From Caenorhabditis remanei (Eukaryota > Nematoda > Chromadorea > Rhabditida > Rhabditidae), in contig NW_026526025.1 in the NCBI RefSeq assembly GCF_010183535.1, positions 1 through 64,000 of the forward strand: DNA of 64,000 nt. The letters are read 5' to 3'. Within the stretch, counting starts at the first letter, position 1, and each line of letters opens with the position of its first letter. Shown in pieces: positions 56,885-64,000 of the stretch. A model generated the notes under the pieces. That model was given only the letters and a program-made list of their open reading frames with translations. It did not search any database and was not told where the DNA came from. Made by a program: the position numbers and the translations under genes.

Positions 56885-57775
56885 TTAACAGCTTGTTTCG
56901 GATCTACAGTAATGGAGAGCATGCTTTCCTCTGCAGTTGGTGCATACTCTGCTCTCTTCCAGATACTTTCTGACGTTAGAGCTACTTTTTGGGCACTGGA
57001 GTAGGCGGTGACCGGGGCCGCAGAGTGGACACACGTGATCAGTCGCATAAGATTTTGGGAATGTGTATCTAATCTTTTCGATGTTTGGTCCGTTTCCGAC
57101 ATTAAAGAGGTGTGGTCTCTTTGAGTTTTCGATGCGTGTTCTCAGTGCTTCCTCGAGCGTCATTTGACGTCCTTCGGAGTGACCTGGGCAGTCTGGTGTT
57201 CCGTCTGGGATGAAAATTGGTTTATCCGAATCTTGTTGACTCCTTGGTCCTTGACTCGGAGCACCGTTCATGTCAAATTTTTTGAAACGAGTGCTGTTTT
57301 CTGGCTCCGGCTTATGAGTCGGGACCGTATGTTGAGACTGGTTTTGAGTGTACGGGTTTACGTTTATATCGGCATTTTTGTTTTGTGTATACTGAGATTG
57401 AGGTGGTTTATTTTGATGACTCGCGGGTCCATTTTGATTCTGATTTTGAGACGAGCTCTTGAATTGACTGTTTCCGTATGTTTTGTGTTTCGTATTGTGT
57501 GTTTTTTCTCTTTTGCCATTAAAGGCGAAGACATCTGATTCTTGTGTGTCTTCTTCGTGTTCCTGGGAACTATCAATAGCATCGTCATCTGATTCTGTTA
57601 CTGTAGATACTGTATTGATGCTTATTTTGTCGGTATGATGTTTCAGTTTTGTTTCTGGACAGAGTCCTGTTAGTTCTTCATCAGCTAACATTTCACTGAG
57701 AAACGAGTCTGCTTTTTCGAACACGTATTCTGGTGTGATTGTTCTATTTTCTCTTTTAAACGCGCATCGTTGTCG
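56885..57775 (-). pseudogene. gag: BEL/Pao gag, C-terminal half with zinc knuckles
   Basis: Open in the gag frame from the nested insertion at 57775 down to a TAA at 56887-56885. Two finger motifs of the form C-x2-C-x3-H-x4-C are intact (CPLCGPGHRLLQC and CTNCRGKHALHYC). A third follows, but its second position is the TAA stop, after which the same frame continues (CNGRHNTAAC). That stop looks like a mutation rather than a natural end. The middle of the protein is asparagine/glutamine-rich. Confidence 0.8.
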
Positions 57776-58027
57776 TATTTTCGATGGTTACGTCTTTATT
57801 AGAACATAGAACAATCACATCTATAACGAAGCCTCAGTGGCTTTTATACATAGAAAATGGGGAGGAGTTTTAATATATGAAAACAATAAGTGATGTGGGG
57901 GAAGGAATGTCGGGGGATAAGAATGTGGGGATGAGGAAACAATATCAATCAGGAAGCAACGGGGAAAGTGCAAAAGAGATCAAAAGATTATGATTCATCA
58001 TCAAAAAGGCACCCGGAATCGGGTTGA
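57776..58027 (-). repeat. 3' LTR of the nested element
   Basis: 252 bp, same as 58905-59156 by eye. TATA-like and AATAAA-like signals sit in the normal order on the minus strand. Confidence 0.85.
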
Positions 58028-58880
58028 CTCCCGGCTCCGCACTGACTTGGCCTAGGTTGATGGATTTCGGTCTGAGTTCGATCTGATTTGCCGTTGGCTT
58101 CCATCCCTGCTTTTCCCTCGGTTTCGCTCTTCTCAGTGACTCAGGTCTGCTAGTTGTCGGTCGTATCGGTCTGATAGCTCGTTTTGTCGATCGATCAAGT
58201 ATCGTTTACTAGGCTTCGATTCCTGTTCTCTCGTTTGACGTTGGATGTTTAGACTCATAAGAGAGAGGCTCCCAGCAGCAAGATTTGGGAGTTACGTCTT
58301 CGATTGTTGATTTTTTCGGCACATTCGTTGTGCAATGCACCGTTTTCTCAAGTTGACTGAAACTGGAGATGTCCATTTTAGTCTTAATTAGTAGCACGTT
58401 TCAAATCTTTGTTTCGTGCTTCGGTAGGAAAAAATTTCCCAAGTAATTCTCAGAGGATGAATTCGATTTTCTTCGATTTGCTCTCAGCTCCTTTTTGATC
58501 TGCTGTAGAACACATCCTCGCATCGTGTGCCTGTCCGATATTTCCATTCCAAATATCGAACACCAACTGGCTCCTTTAGCTTCATCGTCAGCCAGAATCG
58601 CTTTTCTGGCACTGTCACTCATGTGTCCAGTCCGCGGATTTCTCCATTTTATCGCAACGTTGACTTCTGCATTCTCTGTCCAGTTTCGCTACTTTTTCCT
58701 TTGGTTGTTGAGCAAATCGATCTTCGTTCCTCGGTGGTGATGTCCATAAATTGAATCTCCCCAGTGCCTGGAGATTCTGGCCTGTAGTGGTGATGTCCAT
58801 ATGTCCAACTTCGTTAGTTGCTCGCCCTCCCGGATGGAGTGAGAAGTCTTCTCCCCGCCCGGGGCCACGCGGTGTTGGTC

Positions 58881-58904
58881 AGAGTTCAAATCCTCGATGC
58901 ACCA
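58881..58904 (-). other. Primer-binding site of the nested element
   Basis: Directly next to the 5' LTR. The minus strand reads TGGTGCATCGAGGATTTGAA, the complement of a tRNA 3' end (T-loop TTCAAAT to terminal CCA). I cannot name the tRNA from this alone. Confidence 0.75.
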
Positions 58905-59156
58905 TATTTTCGATGGTTACGTCTTTATTAGAACATAGAACAATCACATCTATAACGAAGCCTCAGTGGCTTTTATACATAGAAAATGGGGAGGAGTTTT
59001 AATATATGAAAACAATAAGTGATGTGGGGGAAGGAATGTCGGGGGATAAGAATGTGGGGATGAGGAAACAATATCAATCAGGAAGCAACGGGGAAAGTGC
59101 AAAAGAGATCAAAAGATTATGATTCATCATCAAAAAGGCACCCGGAATCGGGTTGA
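58905..59156 (-). repeat. 5' LTR of the nested element
   Basis: 252 bp. Its inner end at 58905 touches the primer-binding site, and its outer end at 59156 touches the 5-bp target duplication. Confidence 0.85.
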
Positions 59157-60046
59157 TGTCGTACTGGGTACGGCATTTTTGCCAGCAGGGATAATGTGTG
59201 GTGGTATGTGAAGAAGTCTGGGTCGGCTTCGTGAATGCGATCGTAAAGTTGTTTCGCTACGCAGAGGTGGTGGGTGAAGTTCGTTGAACTGTCCGATGGT
59301 ACTCTCACGCTTTCGAGTTCTCTTGCGAGACTGGTGACGCTCACCTGATCCATGTAAAATTTGTCTAAGCTCTGGAATGTAGCTCGGATTGCTTTTGTGG
59401 CATCTGTTACGAGAGAGCGATGTACTGCGGCTTGCCCAGTTACTTTTTCGAGTAGAATATCTCTGGCGATATCGAGATCAGTGTCTCCTAGGGTTACAAT
59501 TTTGTTGAATAGAGAACGGAATTTGGGGTAATATGACTTATCTCCAGAGAATGGTGTGCAGCGTCTGAAATGGTCGAGCAGTTGTAAACTCTGTGCGCTG
59601 CTCATGTATTTGGGTTCTCTTTTCCGCTCTTCTTGAACGGATTCTTCATCTGAGTCTCTTCTTTGTCTTTGGTTTTCACGCGGTTTTTATTGTGATGGTG
59701 TCTCCTTTGGTTCTGGTAGGAAGTTCTCCTGTAGTGACTGAGCTCTTTCCGGTTTTGGAGTTGATGTCGCGGTTGGAGAGTGATTTTCCGCTGAGTTGGA
59801 ATTCATGAGTAGTCTCAGCTCCAGTTCTTTCTCCCGTAGTTGCCTTTCGGCCTCTTCATTTTTCAACTGACGCAGAGGACAGTTGTGATAGGCGTGTAGG
59901 AGTGACGTGCATTCCATGCACCTACCTGTGTTCACACAGTATCTTCTGAGTGATTCCTTATCCACCGTGCAGGTGGAGAGATGATGTCTTCCTTCACAGA
60001 GTTCGCACGTTGCTGGTCTCTGTTGCCTTATTGCCGCTTCAATGTT
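59157..60046 (-). pseudogene. gag: BEL/Pao gag, N-terminal half
   Basis: Starts at the duplication junction with a cysteine-histidine region (CELCEGRHHLSTC, CMECTSLLHAYHNC), then a charged helix (QLKNEEAERQLREKELELRL), then an in-frame TAA at 59689-59687, then the capsid-like segment (SLQLLDHFRRCTPFSGDK) up to the nested LTR insertion. With the insertion and one copy of its 5-bp duplication removed, the frame continues into the C-terminal half without a shift, so the insertion is younger than the coding frame. The true start of gag lies beyond the junction and is not in the window. Confidence 0.75.
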
Positions 60047-63000
60047 TGAATCTGAACAATGTCTGTTAACAACGAAGAATTTTTAAATCAAAAATTTTTT
60101 CGTGTCCAAACGGCAGCCTTGCCAATTTCAAAACTTCTGATTGAATTTTATACGGTTTTAGATTCCATACAACCTACAGGTTCACAAACTATACAAATGT
60201 TTAGTATTAACTGAATGAAACCTACCTATTGCACGAAATCTTTTTAGGGAGTCGGTGCATGATGAAGCTTATGTTCGGTTCTTCAAACGTTCAAAAGCTA
60301 TTATAAACTATATTAGCCTCAACTGAGTAAGAACCCCAAAGAGTTGATCGAACTGCAACATTCAATGCCAAGCTCAATACAAATTTCCGGTGTTTGCAAA
60401 AATTTGGAGATAACTAATTTCCGGAGGTTTGAATGAATTTCCGATTCATGAAACAGCCACCGGTCAAACACATATTTGAAATCTAGGCTCCGGGACATTT
60501 CCACACCAGAGATTTCGACACGATTGAAAATCGAGTAAAATTTGTCCCAAAAAGGAGGTAGTATTAGGGTTTGTAGGGTCTGGGGTTCGACAGCGGGAGC
60601 TGGAAAAGTGTTTTGTTTTTGTTTTTGACATTTCGGTATTAATCTGACGACCGGGGGTCGACTCTTGATGCTGGAAAATCTTTTTTGACTTTGATATCTG
60701 ACATTTTTTAAATTTAAGACAGATAGAAGAACTATTGCGAGGGAAATAGAAGTAACTGCTGATCAAATGACTAATTGTTTTCGAAAAACCATTCCCTATT
60801 CCGTAGGCTTGAGAATAGTTTTTCCGTACTTCGGGAGCGGTCCTAACAAACATTCTAATTATCATCACTTGAGTTGATACATGTACAAGTCATTCGATCA
60901 ACAGTTACTTCTATTTCCCTCACAATAGTACTTCTATCTGTCTTAAATGAAGAAAAATGTCAGAAATCAAGGTCAAAAAAGATTTGCCAGCATCAAGAGT
61001 CGAACCCCGGATGTCAGATTAGTACCAAAATGTGAAAAACAAAAAACAAAAAAAATTTAACACCTTTGGGGATCGAACGCTGGTTGTCTATCACCTCTCG
61101 TCCCCGTGTCAAACTTTGAGCAAGCCGTCAGCCACCGGCGGATAGGTAATACAAGAAGCATATGGTTTTAAAATTTTGCAGCTGATGTTGCGGGAAGATA
61201 GTTTCATTAAGTTGAGAAATAGTTTGTTGAGAAATAGTTTTTATAACTTTTTTCAATAACACAGGTTAAAAGTAGAACACAATTTTTGTAGTTGACATAT
61301 TTTTCACAGGCACTCCATAGAGAGTTATTGTCATTTTTGATAATCAAAGTTATAATTTGTTTTTAAGTCGATATATAGATTGCAATGCAGTGCCCGTAGA
61401 AATAAGGTCAATTACAAAATGTTGCTCTGCGTTACATTTTTATGAACCCTGAGAAAACTCACCGTGTGGGACAACCAAAGATACTATAACATACTCTCAA
61501 AGTCTAGTATAGTTAACTGAAAATACCAAAAGGCGCTAGAATAATGGTCAGTACGGCCTGTCATTGAGAAAAAACCAATCCCTTTCCGGATAACTTCTCT
61601 CATTTTTTTAAAATGCTCAGTTTACAGTTTTCATATCGTTTATTTTTTCAATGTACTATCACTATACTATCGGCTCACCAAGTAAACTAAGTGATCAGAA
61701 ATCATTCTACTCTTTTTTTTCTCCCTGTAGGTTTGTTTTTGAAAGCCCATTCCTCACTAACCAACTGGCCATTCTCACATTCTTGTCATCAGACCACTTT
61801 CAAAACTTTTCTCAGCCGTCTCTCCAAAACAATACACTCTTTTCCATTGAATGGTACGAGGGAGAGAGTTATGACACATTCGCTAAAACGTTCTCCTTTG
61901 TGTCTCGACAAGTCTGCGACTCTCCTCACTAGATTTCTCTCCGCCAACCCATCTATCATTTTCTTCTGAACGTCCCTGACCAGAGCAGCATTTGCAGCAG
62001 TTTCTCGTACCTATCAAGATGATTATTGTGATCAGGCTTGTTTGGAGAGCAATTTTCGGAAAATCGGGGAATCAAAATTTTCACTAACTTCTTTTTTGGA
62101 GAATTGGAGAATCTTGGAAAATGCAAAAAAAAAATTCCCAAAAATTTTTTTATAACGGGTTTTTGTTGCATTTTCCAGAATGCAACTTTTTAAATTTTTA
62201 TATTCATCATTAAAAGCGTTCACCAGTAAAAATACATCAAAGAGAGAGTTAGAAGTGTCGTCGATTCTACGAAATTATCCGAAAAAAGTTGGAGAATCAG
62301 AGAAGTCGGATATCCGATTCTCCAACTCTGAACAAGCTTGATTATGATGTCCCTTTTTCCGTTGATTACACAATGTCAGAAGTTTTTTGCAGCGATTTTT
62401 TCCCAGCCCAAGCTTGAAAGCAGCAATTTGTTGTAATTAACAATATGAACCCTCCTCTTCTAATCACATTTTTTATATACCGCGTTCAAATTCAAAACCA
62501 ATTGAATCTCGGCCATATCCTTTCTCTCTTCTCAACTCAGGACGATGTCAATCCCTCTCGCAATCTCACATACGTTCAACCTTACATTCTTGGAAAAGAG
62601 CCTATTTCATTATCTGCGTCTCCTCTTTGAAACTAAGTAATGCGTTTGTTTTTGAGAATAGTTTCCTCCGCCGTTTCTCTCTCTTTCGCTTCTTTTTACA
62701 CACTAGAAAACATCTGAATAATCATTAATTTGAGAAAATGATGGCTCAATCAACACTCAACCACAAATCAACTCAATGGAAATACATCCGTATCACGGAT
62801 ATGTCGGTCGAGAAAAATGAGGAGGCACCGAATTCATTGGTTAGTTTGAAAACTGTGTATTACTACTACTGTAGTTATAGTTATATGCTTGTAAGTTCGG
62901 AGTTGTGAGTCGGTCTGGCGCTTGTGACATTAACGAATAGTATGAAAGGGTTCATGATCATGAAAAAAATTATGGAAGTTTATTTCTATAATTCGATCTG

Positions 63001-64000
63001 TTTATGATCTGAGAAACGCAATTATCAAATTAGGCTGGTTATTTTAGTCATCCGTTTCTGGCAACTAACATTTGTATTGGTAGCCAGATGGTGTAGACTG
63101 GAGAAAATTGAGGATGATGATAATAACGTCGGCGGAATGTGTTTGTTTTCTTCTAGTCCACATTATGATGATATTCGAAAATAGTGCATTATGAGGGGGC
63201 AAATAGTTGATTGTTGACCTGTCTACTTGGAGAGTATCTCGGACAGATGAAGAACAAAGAGATGAAAAACTTTCTGTCCTGTCCCACAATTATGACGAAC
63301 GGGTTTTTGAAGAGAATGGAATGTAATACATAGGTTGGCAAGAATGGTTTTCACCATTATTGGTTTTGTAAGTAGTCAGACATATGACATCATTTTTTCT
63401 TGTCGTTTTCACCCTGTGACCTTTTTCCTTATGTTTTCATTCTCGATCGACAACACCTTTGTTAAGTCATTTAAATTTCTTTTCTGTCAAACACCAAAAT
63501 CACCGCCGACATCAAACATAGGATGACTGAAATTTACGAGGATGGTGCCTTGACACACTTTATGTTATTGGGTTTATAAGATTGAGAAAGATGATTTTTC
63601 AATGGTTGAAGAAGCTTGTTCGTTAAGGTTACATGAATACTGGTGAATGAGGATCCGTATAAATCTACCCGGGGAGTTATTTTTTCTGAGCTAGGTTTCT
63701 ACTCTAAATTTGGTTTTGAATGGACGGACTGAATTAGTTATAGTGGCATGAAAAATTTTGTTGTTGACAGCCTGGGATGAATGAAACAATATGAAAATTG
63801 AATATCTTTTCGTAAAATGGAAGAACTTTTGGAAGTTCATTTACTGTTTGGTACTTTCTTATTCAATCTCACAAATGTTTGAAATTTCTCTTGGTTTGCA
63901 GACCGACTGGGTGGCCCATATTCGTGACGGCTCACTGCTTTATCCCAGCCATCGCGTAGTCCCCAAAGACTTCCGGAAGGAGTGCGCTTATGGATACTTC
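60047..64000 (+). repeat. Long duplication, second copy (continues past the window)
   Basis: Same as 19350-23302, offset 40697 before and 40698 after one extra T. The left edge lies inside the retroelement gag. It includes the foldback repeat at 60493-61113, the upstream region and the start of gene A'. Confidence 0.95.
62738..64000 (+). CDS. Gene A': second copy of gene A, cut by the window end
   Basis: Exon 1 (62738-62839) and the first 99 bases of exon 2 (63902-64000) are identical to gene A, with the same acceptor (GGTTTGCAG) and donor (TTGGTTAGT). Whether the remaining exons exist cannot be seen here. If the duplication is real, expression would be shared because about 2.7 kb of upstream sequence is also copied. 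Confidence 0.75.

Larger units (their letters stand above)
57776..59156 (-). mobile_element. Nested short LTR element (TRIM-like), 1381 bp, identical LTRs
   Basis: Two direct 252-bp repeats (57776-58027 and 58905-59156) appear identical. They flank 877 bp with no recognisable protein. The insertion is bounded by a perfect 5-bp duplication, TGTCG (57771-57775 and 59157-59161). On the minus strand each LTR has TGTATAAAAGCC and AATAAAG. The bases next to the right LTR (58881-58904) read on the plus strand GTTCAAATCCTCGATGCACCA-like, the 3' end of a tRNA with CCA, which is a primer-binding site in the right place. A purine-rich GCGGAGCCGGGAG next to the left LTR fits the polypurine tract. It needs proteins supplied in trans. 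The LTR ends are TCAACC...AAAATA rather than TG...CA. Confidence 0.85.
52871..60046 (-). mobile_element. Decayed BEL/Pao LTR retrotransposon (gag-pol), both ends missing
   Basis: Read 5' to 3' on the minus strand: gag with cysteine/histidine fingers (60046-56885, interrupted), aspartic protease (56697-55534), then reverse transcriptase, RNase H and the start of integrase (about 55533-52871). Domain order and the wording of the transcriptase region are those of Pao/BEL elements. No LTR of this element is present. The 5' end is cut by the duplication junction at 60046/60047 and the 3' end is lost inside integrase. Several independent lesions (an in-frame stop in gag near 59687, a stop in the third zinc knuckle at 56885, a frame change and apparent deletion near 55535, and a nested insertion) make it non-autonomous. 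Confidence 0.85.

Noticed and set aside
1..64000. CRISPR arrays, bacterial operons, rRNA genes
   Set aside because: No regularly spaced repeat-spacer pattern, no ribosome-binding sites before frames and no rRNA-like blocks were seen.

Overview
The window reads as nuclear DNA of a Caenorhabditis-type nematode. It is AT-rich, with many introns of about 45-60 bp, acceptors of the TTTTCAG type, GTAAGT-like donors, acceptor-type sites a few bases before start codons (as expected for trans-spliced leaders), a serpentine chemoreceptor gene and a BEL/Pao retrotransposon. No bacterial, CRISPR or rRNA signal was seen. Most genes are multi-exon with short exons, so the exon models below were built by hand from splice sites and reading phase. 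Several genes have no single long reading frame and are visible only after splicing.

Layout. 1-11 kb holds small secreted-protein genes on the minus strand: a partial gene at the left edge, two paralogous short secreted proteins (4462-5092 intact; 6963-7427 probably decaying) and a six-exon cysteine-rich secreted protein (9239-11024). 11-19 kb is repeat-dominated: a hAT-like MITE carrying tRNA-like boxes, two direct repeats that flank a copied piece of a chemoreceptor gene, a 335-bp near-perfect palindrome, and a truncated paralog of the 9-11 kb secreted gene. 19.35-28.5 kb contains gene A (nine exons, 22040-25406), a TA-flanked MITE starting five bases after its stop codon, and an intact 292-aa serpentine receptor (26157-27762). 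29-41.3 kb is a minus-strand series: a 217-aa proline/charge-rich protein, gene B (paralog of A), gene C, and a small C2H2 zinc-finger protein. 41.3-46.6 kb is mostly repeats. Gene D (46645 to at least 50116, at least 702 aa) is a longer paralog of C. 50.4-52.9 kb is duplicated and MITE-rich DNA. 52.87-60.05 kb is a decayed BEL/Pao element on the minus strand with a second, very young 1381-bp LTR element inserted in its gag.

From 60047 to the window end the sequence repeats 19350-23302 almost perfectly (one homopolymer indel seen in 3.95 kb). The first exon and part of the second exon of gene A are therefore present twice. This is either a recent tandem duplication with a 40.7-kb period or an assembly join between haplotypes. 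The junction cuts the retroelement gag.

The two most interesting gene sets are the interleaved paralog pairs A/B and C/D. Each pair is conserved exon for exon but not matched to any family I can name, and both sit in a region reshaped by segmental duplication and MITEs. A and B share exon phases throughout. C and D share their 3' exon phases and also a duplicated 5' flanking block, and in one copy of that block a MITE has inserted with a perfect 8-bp target duplication.
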